A stretch of 64,000 nucleotides of DNA from Volutella citrinella (taxonomy: Eukaryota > Ascomycota > Sordariomycetes > Hypocreales > Nectriaceae). The translations under genes and the position numbers were made by a program. Each line of letters starts with the position of its first letter. Position 1 is the stretch's first letter. The notes under the pieces were generated by a model that saw only the letters and a list, made by a program, of their open reading frames with translations, did no database searches and had not been told where the DNA came from. This document shows, one piece after another, positions 46,832 to 56,343 of this stretch. Location: contig JAWZSP010000003.1 of NCBI GenBank assembly GCA_034401135.1, positions 5,394,001 to 5,458,000 of the forward strand, in the 5' to 3' direction.

Positions 46832-47015
46832 TATTATACTTTACTTATTTAAGTTAAATTATATAATTATAAAGATAAATAGAAAGCCTTATATTAATAA
46901 AAGAAAAGTAGTAAAGTAAATAGACTATTTAAATACTTATCAAGCTATATCCTTGATAAGGGTAGATCGGATTATTATTAGTGCGAGTTTGCCCCACTGG
47001 ACCCGTTTCGCAACA
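46832..47015 (-). repeat. Right LTR of element D (184 bp; 5' LTR)
   Basis: Direct repeat of 13116-13299. Here the outer end is intact (GCCCCACTGGACCCG, ending CGCAACA) and the inner end is RIPped, the mirror image of the left LTR. GAAAG follows at 47016-47020. Confidence 0.85.
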
Positions 47016-47020
47016 GAAAG

Positions 47021-47771
47021 GCTACCCACTCTTAGTGGCAATAAGTAGCCAAGCTACATGGATACATAATGCTGCTGATGCAGCTGCGCCGACTTGGAGT
47101 TTGTGAGGCTTGCGAGGACGAAGTCGCAGAGAGTGGAGGGCGACAAAGGTGGAGGGATATCGCCTGCGATCTGGGTGTGGGATCGGCGTTGGAGTTCCCT
47201 GAAAGCACATTGCCTCTTGATGTCTTGTCTTCTGCGTATCCAGGATCTGTGAATGTTAGGTTGCAGGCTATCCCATTCAAGATTGCACATGTGCTGTGCT
47301 CCTCCGGATGTCGTTCCTCGCCTTCGTCGCGATTGGTCTGGCATAGCATCCTCAACATTTTCGTCTCGGGCTTGGCTCAACCATCAGGACGCCATCGCTT
47401 GCCGCGCCACATTCCCAACACGATGGAGAGAGTGAAAATACGGCTGGGTAGTCGGCCTCCCAAGTGGGTGGTCGGCCTCCCGCGTCGTAGGTCCACAGTC
47501 TCGACTCATCTGTGACCAATAAGAAGTGCCGCATAATAGACATTATCCTACTACTGCCCTCACTGCCCAATTATATTGTCAAAGTACAGAAACCAAGTGC
47601 GACAGATGACGACGACGTCCTTGGCCACGGTGAGGAGAGCAAACCCTACAGAGACTACTATATACATCAATTCCTGCCTACTATGCACTAGGAACGAACT
47701 CAGAACTTACATCGCATCTAGCCACGCCAGTAAACATACCAACCATTTTCTGCCGTCTATTGAACCCAGAC
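47021..47771. other. Gene-free flank between the transposon island and the ATPase gene
   Basis: About 750 bp of normal composition. Short frames occur on both strands but none resembles a protein that I know. Base composition changes sharply at the element D boundary. The last ~150 bp should include the promoter and leader of the ATPase gene. Confidence 0.4.
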
Positions 47772-49473
47772 ATGGCCAACGAGCCCAAGAATCCCAAGGT
47801 CACTCGTTTCCGCGACAAGGAATTCGAGGCACACATGGAACTACTCTGCTTGAGCGACAATTACGAAGATCTCAATGAGGTTTCCCTTGGCCCTATTTTC
47901 ATGGGGCATGTCGGAAAGCATCATGTTGACCTCAGACGAGGATGCTCAAGCGGAGCGAATACCCTTGATCAGTATGGGTTGATAGGACGCGACCTTTCAA
48001 CGAATCAAGCTTCCGATACGGACCCCCGAGTCTTTTACAACGTCGCTGCACCAACCAGTACTTTCATATGCGGAAGTCAGGGTTCTGGAAAGAGCCACAC
48101 GCTTGCTACGCTTCTAGAAAATTGCCTTGTGCAATCCGAGGCAAACTTGTTGCCCCGGCCGTTGACTGGCCTTGTTTTTCATTATGACACTTTCATATCG
48201 GATGCAGGAGGCCTGCCCTGTGAAGCCGCATACCTGTCGTCTCATCAAGGAGTCAAAGTCCGGGTTCTTTGTCCCCCGACCAATGTGATGAACACCAAGG
48301 TATGTAACTTGCTAGATGTCAATACTCGGAGTGGACTGCTAATATACTCGCAGCGAATCTACAGCGGAATGCCAAATGTCTCCGTCCAAGAGCTTCGCCT
48401 CGGCCAGACCGATCTCAACACCAAACGAATGTTGGATCTCATGGCAGTCAACTCGGGACAGAATGGTCGAATGCCGTTGTATCTTCATGTCGTGGCACGG
48501 GTGTTGCGGGACTTAAGGATCCGACAGCAACAAGTGGGTGGAGAGTTCGACTACCATGGGTTCAAAAGGGCTCTAGAGGCGGAAAATCTAACGGAGAGTC
48601 AGTCTATCCCCCTCTATCAGCGACTTGAAACCCTGGAGAGCTTCATGGTAAACCAAGCCTCAAGCGTCGGGAAGGTTGCCATCCAAAACAGCAAGAAGAA
48701 GAAGAACAAGGCCCCGATAATCAAGAAAGAGGTGGCTAGCGATTGGGCACCAGTGGTGGGTTCATCGAGACAAAAGAGTGCGTCGAGAAATGCTAACGTG
48801 AATGCAGAGTGGGCAATTGACAGTTGTCGACCTGTCTTGTCCTTGTGTAACCCCTGAGATGGCGTGCTCCCTCTTCAACGTCTGTCTCAGTCTGTTCTTA
48901 GAACAGAAAACCAGCCTCGGTAAGGTAGTGGCACTTGACGAGTCGCACAAGTACATGACAGACAATGTGGAGAGCCTGGCGTTCACGGAGTCGTTGTTGT
49001 CTACGATCCGCTTGCAACGCCATCTCGGCGTGCGGGTCATCATCTCGACCCAAGAGCCCACAATATCCACCCGCCTCCTGGACCTATGCAGTATGACCAT
49101 TGTCCACCGTTTCACGTCCCCCGCTTGGCTCCAGGTTCTCAAATGCCACCTTGCTGGTGGATTTAATCATGGAGCTGATGAGGGCAAGGGGGAGCAGCAG
49201 CAAGAAGCGGCGGATCAAACAAAGGATGCAAGGAAGGTGGCTTATCCATTAATGTTACCAGAGACGCTGTTCTCCACTGTGGTCCAGTTACGAACGGGAG
49301 AGGCCCTCGTGTTCTCTCCCAGTGCAGTGGTGGACGCCGTGCAAACGGCCTACCCCTCGATAACTGGTGGTGCACGAGCTGACTGGCAGGCCGTACTGCT
49401 CGGCAGTGGCGTGATGAAATTACACGTCCGGAATCGCATCACGACTGATGGAGGAAAGAGTCGTGTAGCTTGA
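47772..49473 (+). CDS. Fungal P-loop ATPase of unknown function
   Basis: Proposed exons are 47772-48299, 48354-48755 and 48808-49473, giving 531 aa. A Walker A motif GSQGSGKSHT is at residues 101-110. A Walker B motif follows at about 350-355 (GKVVALDES, ending Asp354-Glu355), and then VIISTQEPTIS, a sensor-like strand. This resembles AAA/HerA-type hydrolases, as seen in an uncharacterised fungal family with motifs such as NTKRMLDLMAVNSG. A low-complexity lysine run (NSKKKKNKAP) precedes the second intron. The 54-nt first intron is a multiple of three, so read-through would add 18 residues; its GTATGT donor and CGCAG acceptor and the family-like junction favour splicing. It is the first gene right of the island. 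Substrate unknown. Confidence 0.8.
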
Positions 49474-49801
49474 CGAAGATAGAGGGACACCCAAGAGCAT
49501 AAGTCAAGATAGCTCACTATACATTCTGATGGGCATAAATAATTAATTTCTCTTGATATTCAAGTCGAGAAACGGGCTAGATTGCCCTCATTAAGACTAG
49601 GATTGAAGGCCTCTCTAAGCATCAATGATCATGGAGAGGCTTCAACTGAGAAAATATACACATCCTCTACAACTTCCATACCCCTTCCCCTCAAATCCGC
49701 CATCAACTAACACCGACTCTGAAAGCCACACGGCTCTGCCTAGTGGCTGGTTACATCCAAACTCTTTCACAGGTTGTGAATTGGTGATTAGATGCCTCCA
49801 C
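49474..49801. other. Convergent spacer between the ATPase and sugar-porter genes
   Basis: These 328 bp lie between two stop codons. I see no gene; the stretch should carry the 3' untranslated regions of both genes. AT-rich patches near 49,530-49,560 are compatible with polyadenylation signals. Confidence 0.4.
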
Positions 49802-51588
49802 TCAAGGAAGTCGTTCGACCTCCTCAATTTCGGCCAGATCAACCCTTGTCTCCTTAAACTTCCTGATGGGAATCTTCTTCTCAAACAGAATGTCCATCTC
49901 GGCAGTTGTCCTGTTTTTAGTTTCCGGGACCATGAAGAGGGTAAAAATATATCCAATCAGCGCAAGGCCAGCCCAGAAGAATCCAGTCATGGCGCCCCAA
50001 TTCCACGCAGTTGGGTTGAGCATGTACGGGGTCACGACACCGGCGATGATGTTGATGGCAGTGTAGGTATTGCGCGCCAGCACAACCGACTTACTTCGCA
50101 GGAGCGACGACGGGATCTCAGAGACGAGGACAAATGTAACGGGCAGCACCAAGCAATTGGCGAGGAAGCCGTCAACTGCCAGAAGCGAGCCAATAGCCCA
50201 AGACACAGGCGAGGAAGGGCCATGGCGGAGTTGCACTCCCATGCCACCAATTGCGACGAAAAGGGCCACGGAAAGCCCACTGCCCCAGAGATACATGTTC
50301 CTTCGGCCGACGAATGTCATGACGGTCCACTACATTGCCCGTTAGTCTTGTTACAGTCTCGTAGGTGTCTGAGAGGACTTACTGCGCCAAGAACACCAAG
50401 CACCGAAAGTGCAAGCGCGACAATTGACATGTTGAAAGACTGGTCGGTCGGGAGTCCAGCCTGTTGAAAGAAGTATGTCATGTATGCCCGAAGAGGTGCG
50501 CCGGTAATAACCTGCATGATGTAGATGCCGCTAACGATGATGGTTCGACGGAGGTTGACGCCCTTGTAGCATGCGAGGTATGTAGTGCTGCGCTCGACCT
50601 CTCGTTCGTGGTTTGTGGTGAAGACCATCAAGGAAACAATCTTGCTAATCTCAATGTCGAGTTCTTCCGAGGAGGTCAGCTTGGCAACGGAAAGCTCAGC
50701 TTCTTCCATGCGGCCCTGGCGAACGAGCCACCAAGGCGATTCAGGTGCCAAGAAGACGCCGGGCAGGAGAATGAGAGGCCAGAACCACCTGCGAATTCGT
50801 CAGAAGCCATTCAGGTCGTTTCAGCAAAAGGTCTTACTGGAGAGCAAAGGGAACGCGGTAAGCCCATGGGCTTGGCAGACTCAGGGTTCCGCGGAAGAGG
50901 CCTGCGTTGAGCAGTTGGCCCATTGCCTATGAATGTCAATTGTTGGTCTTGTCGCCAGCTCCATGTCGTCAAGTACGCACCCAAGTCAAGGAGTAGAAGC
51001 TCGTAAGGTACGGCCGAAGAGCGGTAGGCATGATCTCGGCCACATAGACAGTGGTAACAGTCTGGAAAATACCAAGAGGAAAGGCTGCATCCGTTAGCTT
51101 GTTTCTCCCTACGTGGGCTGTCTTGTCTTACAAATGCAGAAGTTGGCCACAGCCAGAACAGGGAGACTGGGCGCGAAAAAGAAGATGAAGATGATTGGGG
51201 GCATAGACAGCAGAGCCGCCATCATCGTCTTTCGGAATCCAAACCTCTCCGTCAGGTAACCACTGAGGAACATGCCGAGGATGCCCGTAACGCCAGTGAT
51301 GCCACCAATGCCGCTCTGCCAAGGCGCAGGGATCTGGTACGACCCATTGGCCGCCTTGATGCCAAAGTCCTTTTGGAACGCGGGCTGGGCGTACAGAGAG
51401 CCCATGATCTTGGTGTCGAAGCCCTCCATGATGAGCGCAACAGACACCATGGCGGCATAATAGACACCCTTGCGGTACACCGTCATGGCCCGCTTGGGGG
51501 TCAGGGCGTGCTCCCAAGCCGTCGCAGCCTCTGCATCGAGGCGGAGGCTGTCGGGCACGACTTCAGACTTGACGGATGTCTTGTCCAT
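49802..51588 (-). CDS. MFS sugar porter (maltose/hexose permease type)
   Basis: Proposed exons on the minus strand are 51588-51132, 51084-50981, 50926-50838, 50788-50383 and 50329-49802, giving 527 aa, normal for the sugar porter family. About twelve hydrophobic segments are visible. Signature motifs are ERFGFRKTM in the loop after TM2, PESPWWLVRQGR before the central loop and VPETKNRTTAEMD after TM12. The glycine-rich first helix region and the overall pattern fit fungal alpha-glucoside or maltose permeases; the exact sugar cannot be read from sequence. Plasma-membrane proton symport is expected. It is divergent from the bisphosphate nucleotidase gene across 762 bp. Confidence 0.9.
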
Positions 51589-52350
51589 GGCGAAAGGCGA
51601 CGAGGTGCTTGGCTGGCTAGGAATGAGAGTGTTGTGGTGGTCGAGGCTTGAGGTTGGACTGATGCCGTTGGGTTCACATCTGCCAGCCTTCCATCTTATA
51701 GCAAGATGGACTCGAGTACATCCGGGGTTGTAAGTCGCATCATGTTGAAGGAGCCAGAGAGAAACCAATTTGACGGCCACGCGCACGACCGAGTCAGGGA
51801 GCTGTTGCAACGCCAGCAGCCGCCATGGCATAGCGTGAGAAGAATTGGCCTGTGGGCGACCCACTTGAGCCGAGATGTTCGCTCATGCGAACGCATGAGT
51901 CGCTCATGGCCCACGTGGGGCCAGTACGCTGTGCTTCCAAGAAGCTGGGGACATGTCGGGGCAACAACGTGATGCGCCCACGTTGTACAGTTAAGCGAAG
52001 CAGTGAAGTCATTCGGGAATCAGCTCGCGTGCCACCCTGGTCGTAGATGGGGTCAAGCCAAGACAGCGACGAGAGATTGCTGTCGAACTTTTGCTTTGTT
52101 TTGCCGAGGGTTTTCATCTTCATCTCCACTTTTCCACCTCCTTACAAGTACGCGTGAAGCCTAGAACGACTGGCAAACAACATTCTCGTCAACCGAGGCG
52201 CCTTATCTTATTCCCCTAAGGGTCCACTCAAACGCGCATTGGATGATGAGACCCTTATTGATGTTGAAAGCATTAAATTCTTGATCTTCTTTCTTTTCGA
52301 CCTTCTTTTCTTTCAAGTTACGCAGCCTACCTAGTCAGGTCACTTGAATC
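51589..52350. promoter_or_regulatory. Divergent promoter of the sugar porter and nucleotidase genes, with a dyad
   Basis: No gene is supported in these 762 bp. At 51882-51899 there is a perfect 8-bp inverted repeat, CTCATGCG-AA-CGCATGAG, followed at once by another GTCGCTCATGG. C/T-rich tracts just ahead of 52,351 are typical of fungal core promoters. Confidence 0.45.
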
Positions 52351-53418
52351 ATGCCTGCTCCAGCCATTTCCCACTCTCGCGAGCGCCATCTCGCGGAGCT
52401 GGCAGTCCTCCGCGCATCGATTCTCACAAAACGGATCCAATCAACCGTCACGGAAATATCCAAGGCCGATGACTCCGCCGTCACAATTGCCGACTTCGCC
52501 GCCCAAGCACTCATCATCAAGGCTCTCCATGAAGCGTTTCCCAACGACGCCTTTCTGGGCGAGGAAGACTCGGCTCTACTGAGGGCCGATGACGCTCTGT
52601 GCCTGAAAGTGTTCGAGCTGGTCCAGGCTGCAGACGATGTCGTGGACACGCAATCAGGCTCCAGTTTGCCAAAGCCAGAATCGGTGGAGGAAATGCTGAG
52701 CCTCATTGATCTCGGCGGGCGAGGAACAGCACAAGATTCTGGCCGTTTTTGGGTCATGGACCCTCTCGACGGCACAGCCGCCTTCTTAAAGAGGCAGCAA
52801 TATGCCGTCTCCCTGGCGTTGGTTGAGAATGGAAAGGAGGTGATTGGTGTCGTGGGCTGTCCAAATATCCATTCCGCAATGACGCGTATTTCGGAGGAGG
52901 ATGTCGACAAGGAAGGCCTTGGTGTCATCCTCACTGCCGTCCGAGGCCAAGGCTCAACTGTGAGGAACATGAGCCTCACTGGATTAACGCAAGCCATTCC
53001 TCTCGGTCTTCTCCAGTCTTCCGATGCCAGCCAGCTGCACATCATCGACTGTGCCACTGCCTTGACCTGTCGCCACGACGTCATTGCGAAGCTCGCTGAG
53101 AGGTTCCAAGCACCATTCCCCAACACGGAGATTTGGTCGTCGCACATTCGCTACGCCGCCATGATCCTCGGTGGCGGCGATGTGCAGTTCCTTGTGCCCG
53201 CAGGCCCAGAGTCAAAGATGTATACTTGGGACCACGCCGGAGCGCACTTGATTTTTACTGAGCTCGGTGGCAAGGTGACGGACCTGGATGGGAATAGCAT
53301 AGACTTTTGCGCTGGGAGGGATCTGAGCCGTAACCGAGGGCTGGTGGCGGCTCGAGCAGGGATTCACGACAGTGTTCTGTCGACACTTAATAGTATTCTG
53401 ATAGAGGAGACTAGATAG
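52351..53418 (+). CDS. HAL2: 3'(2'),5'-bisphosphate nucleotidase (HAL2/MET22 type)
   Basis: A 355-aa single-exon protein of the inositol-monophosphatase superfamily. Metal-binding motifs are Glu71-Glu72-Asp73 (LGEED), Asp137-Pro-Leu-Asp140-Gly-Thr and Asp294 (YTWDHAGA). The N-terminal KADDSAVTIADF and the context RFWVMDPLDGTAAFLKRQQYA are characteristic of the HAL2 branch rather than of plain inositol monophosphatases. The enzyme removes the 3'-phosphate of PAP, a by-product of sulfate assimilation, and is a known target of Na+ and Li+. Length matches yeast Hal2. Fungi can hold paralogues, so the symbol marks the family, not proven orthology. Confidence 0.88.
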   Translation: MPAPAISHSRERHLAELAVLRASILTKRIQSTVTEISKADDSAVTIADFAAQALIIKALHEAFPNDAFLGEEDSALLRADDALCLKVFELVQAADDVVDTQSGSSLPKPESVEEMLSLIDLGGRGTAQDSGRFWVMDPLDGTAAFLKRQQYAVSLALVENGKEVIGVVGCPNIHSAMTRISEEDVDKEGLGVILTAVRGQGSTVRNMSLTGLTQAIPLGLLQSSDASQLHIIDCATALTCRHDVIAKLAERFQAPFPNTEIWSSHIRYAAMILGGGDVQFLVPAGPESKMYTWDHAGAHLIFTELGGKVTDLDGNSIDFCAGRDLSRNRGLVAARAGIHDSVLSTLNSILIEETR

Positions 53419-54062
53419 ATGTTTTTAAGACAGTATATATTGTACCCTGCGTTCTGAAAACAGATTTGTCTATTTCTACGATCTACTTTTGACCAAAGCT
53501 GTGTAATGCTGGTCATACGTAGAGTGGATGGCAAATGTTCTACACGTCTTATCAAAATAAAATAGCTATACAGATACAGTTTACCTCTTATTAGATAAGA
53601 AGACCCTATGCAGCTTTACTGTCACTGATCATAGAGCATGCTAAAAACTGACATCTTTGGCAATCTTCCCTGCAGTAAACAGACAAGATCGCATTTCAAG
53701 TCGAGCTTCGCTCATAGACCTCACTACCCTACATCGGTTGCTGATGGTGGAGCACGTGGCTTAAAACATCATGGCATAATCTCGCCAACTGGCGGCCCAC
53801 CTGAAGCGACTGGTCTCGCTCTCGCTCTTGATTGGTCACTTGACTGATCCGCGACAAGCGAACCCGAGATCCACTTGAGCCGAACCAAGGTCCAGACCAC
53901 ATCCCGGCCTCCATCCATGAGCTGGCCATCATCAAGTCTCCATCCAACGGCCTGGTGCAAATATCCCGCCAACTTATCCGCATTGCATCGGAGCCGCACA
54001 GTCAGCTTAGGGCCCATATAACCTCGGTTTATCCCCTCACACGCGAATCCATCCTCCCTAAC
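53419..54062 (+). other. Spacer between the nucleotidase and phosphodiesterase genes
   Basis: These 644 bp on the same strand hold no supportable gene. AT-rich sequence just after 53,420 should be the 3' region of the nucleotidase gene; the rest is probably the promoter of the next gene. No repeat or site stands out. Confidence 0.4.
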
Positions 54063-54923
54063 ATGAGCACGAAATCCTTCTTCAGGAGCATATTCAGAAA
54101 ACATCCAGAAATGACATCTCTCAAGACATCTCCCCGCGAGACCAGAATCGCTGGCCATCGAGGCTACAGCGCCTCCGCCCCGGAAAACACCCTTGCCGCG
54201 TTTCGAAAGGCGTACGAGATTGCCGGCAAGGGCGTGACTTGCGAAACCGACCTTGCGGTAACCAAGGATGGAGAACTCATTTTGATTCACGACGAGACCG
54301 TGGATCGTACCACCAATGGCCACGGTCTTGTTCGAAACATGACCTACGAGGAAATTGCAAAGCTCGATGCCGGCTCGTGGTTTGACAAGGCATTTGCCGG
54401 CGAGCGAATCCCCTTGCTCCGGGATGCTCTCGCCCTTGCACGCGAGCTGGGCATCATATACCAGCTCGAACTCAAGATTTACAACCAGAACCATGTACTA
54501 TTCCCAAAGCTACGCGCGCTCATCGATGAGCTTTCGTGCGCTGATCTCTTGCAATTCTCGTCATTCGACTTTGCTCAGTTAAAGGCCGTCAAGGAAGCCA
54601 TTCCCAACGTCCCTACAGTGGGCATCTCGCATTCACGGCTGATCGACCCCGCAGCGATAGCCCTGGAAGCCAGGATGGATGCGTACAACATTGAAATCTG
54701 GCATTTCGCAAGCGGAGAAGTCCACCAACTTCATGCGGCAGGTTACGCCGTGTTCCTGCACGTTCCGCGACCAGAGAGGCTCGCAGAGCTCAAGTCCTAT
54801 GGGGAGGATGTGGAAGCGCAAGTTATCGAGTGGGTTCGCGAGGGTTTATTAGACCAGCTGATTAGTGACGACGTGGCACAGGTTGTCCGCATTATTAATG
54901 CCGCGTATGGGCCCAAAAACTAA
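54063..54923 (+). CDS. Glycerophosphodiester phosphodiesterase, compact bacterial-like form
   Basis: A single-exon 286-aa protein. The GDPD signature is complete: His32 in GHRG, Glu41-Asn42 in APENT, Glu61 and Asp63 in CETDLAVTKDG, and His76-Asp77. It hydrolyses glycerophosphodiesters to glycerol-3-phosphate and an alcohol. It lacks the SPX and ankyrin extensions of the fungal Gde1 type, and the compact domain resembles bacterial UgpQ-like enzymes; ancient transfer is possible but not shown. An in-frame region upstream lacks an ATG; the Met at 54063 is the first, and a Met at residue 17 is an alternative. No clear signal peptide is seen, so it is probably intracellular. The gene is convergent with the rhodopsin-like gene, 135 bp away. 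Confidence 0.87.
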   Translation: MSTKSFFRSIFRKHPEMTSLKTSPRETRIAGHRGYSASAPENTLAAFRKAYEIAGKGVTCETDLAVTKDGELILIHDETVDRTTNGHGLVRNMTYEEIAKLDAGSWFDKAFAGERIPLLRDALALARELGIIYQLELKIYNQNHVLFPKLRALIDELSCADLLQFSSFDFAQLKAVKEAIPNVPTVGISHSRLIDPAAIALEARMDAYNIEIWHFASGEVHQLHAAGYAVFLHVPRPERLAELKSYGEDVEAQVIEWVREGLLDQLISDDVAQVVRIINAAYGPKN

Positions 54924-55058
54924 TTATATTGTATGGTCAAAGCCTGCTCGTTTACATGAATGCCCTATTATTGTGCTCTGTGCTTGCTTGTGTGCAGTTG
55001 TATCATTCTTAGTATTATAAAAGTATTGCGTGCAATAGTGGAAAAAGGTCCCAAGTCA

Positions 55059-56343
55059 TCATGCTTTTGGAACCGGTCGCCTTGAGTTTCCGCTTGAGCG
55101 TGAGGGTTGGTCCTTGAGCACCCTCCAGAAGGAGGCGAAATGGCGGTAGAAGAAGGGTCTGACGCATGGTAGACAGGCACAGATGATACCAGACCATGAT
55201 TCGATGAGGCTGTCAATCATTAGCATGCCAAATAATTCCCTGCCTCGTATTGTTGATTTGCAAGGCGTACCTCCACTTGACATTGTTTCCAAACTCATAT
55301 GTCGCATCGGTTTGCGTCCTGTACTGGATCGTGATGACGAGTCGGATTATACTGACAGCGACCACGCTATGATTTCACTTGTCAGCAACTGAAGGCATCG
55401 ACGCAATCTCGCAAGGAAAAAGCTTACAATCCTCCTGCCATCAGGACAAAGGCCACCCCAATCTTCCTCCTCAACGATGCCTGCATGGGGTAGAGTAGCC
55501 AGATTGGGAGGAGCAAAATGACGACATCGGTGGCGACGTTGAATGCGGCGGAGGCCGTATAGATGTTGAACAGATTTCGGCAGTTGTCTTTGAGGGCTGC
55601 AGTGCATTTGATCACGACCGCCGCGATAAGATTCATCAAACTATATCCGACAATAATGACGAGGAGGAGGTAGACGCAGGCCTTGAAATACGGGCTTGCC
55701 GAGAATCGAAGATAGAAAAAGAGGATCGACGCCTTGATGAAGACGGTCGTAAGGTTATAGACAGGGACACCTCCGTATGTTCCAAGCTGTTTGTGAGAGT
55801 TAGTCTGCAGTTTCTCGGCCTTACTAGACGACATACCTTTAAATTTATTGTCAAGCTTTCCGGCGAGACGGTTACAAGATGGGATCCAGCTCCAAGCCGG
55901 GCCTCTGAGAGTCTTGTTAGATCTCTATGGGTGAATTGTGAGCAGCACGTACCAAAACAGACTATGATGGACTGGAATACCGCGAAAATCTATACGAGTC
56001 AGTCAAATTCCAGTCCGCTCGGCCGATTGATTGCCACAAACCGTCGCAATTACTATTAGAGCTTCATCATGTCAGCTGGCAACGGCATCATGGAAGCTGG
56101 GCCCTGCTTACTGTCATCCTTGTACCATTTCTCGACGATGCGCACGCTAGTCCAGACTCGCAAGAAAACAATACACAGGGAACCGACGGCCAGGAATATG
56201 GAAACGTAGAAGACGGTCGAACTGCGGCCTCCAGTATGGTCGAGCAAGCCGACCGTGCTCACGGGCACTGGTGGGCCAGTTGCGTTCGTTGCGTTGCTCA
56301 TCGTGGTGGAGGAGCAGCCAGAAAGAGGGGTTGTGACGGTCAA
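55059..56343 (-). CDS. Rhodopsin/PTH11-like seven-helix membrane protein
   Basis: Proposed exons on the minus strand are 56343-56112, 56052-56042, 55989-55953, 55904-55837, 55786-55428, 55366-55271 and 55209-55059, giving 317 aa; a Met at 56301 would give 303. The joined sequence follows the fungal rhodopsin-domain family: an extracellular N-terminus with two NAT sites, TM1 (VFYVSIFLAVGSLCIVFL), the DDIIIATIFAVFQ-like second helix, GAGSH in the loop, and a long central region with ASAAFNVATDVVILLLP. Family members are putative plasma-membrane sensors, some related to the Pth11 GPCR; no ligand can be inferred. The second exon is only 11 nt, yet without it the frame and the conserved helix 2 are lost. 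Confidence 0.77.

Larger units (their letters stand above)
13116..47015 (-). mobile_element. Element D: RIP-destroyed Ty1/copia-like LTR retrotransposon, outermost of a nest
   Basis: The termini are 184-bp LTRs at 13116-13299 and 46832-47015, flanked by the 5-bp target duplication GAAAG at 13111-13115 and 47016-47020. Own sequence is 13116-15851, 35552-36048 and 43603-47015, about 6.6 kb; the rest is later insertions. The minus strand still shows a decayed reverse-transcriptase core (FIIYYIDNILIF) at about 15,244-15,290, typical of copia YVDD elements, so transcription ran right to left. CpA and TpG are almost absent inside, the mark of RIP, and no reading frame survives. GC content recovers only at the outer ends of the two LTRs. 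Confidence 0.85.

Noticed and set aside
48300..48353. In-frame retention of the 54-nt segment in the ATPase gene
   Set aside because: It has a GTATGT donor and CGCAG acceptor, and the spliced junction reads more like the family; retention remains possible.
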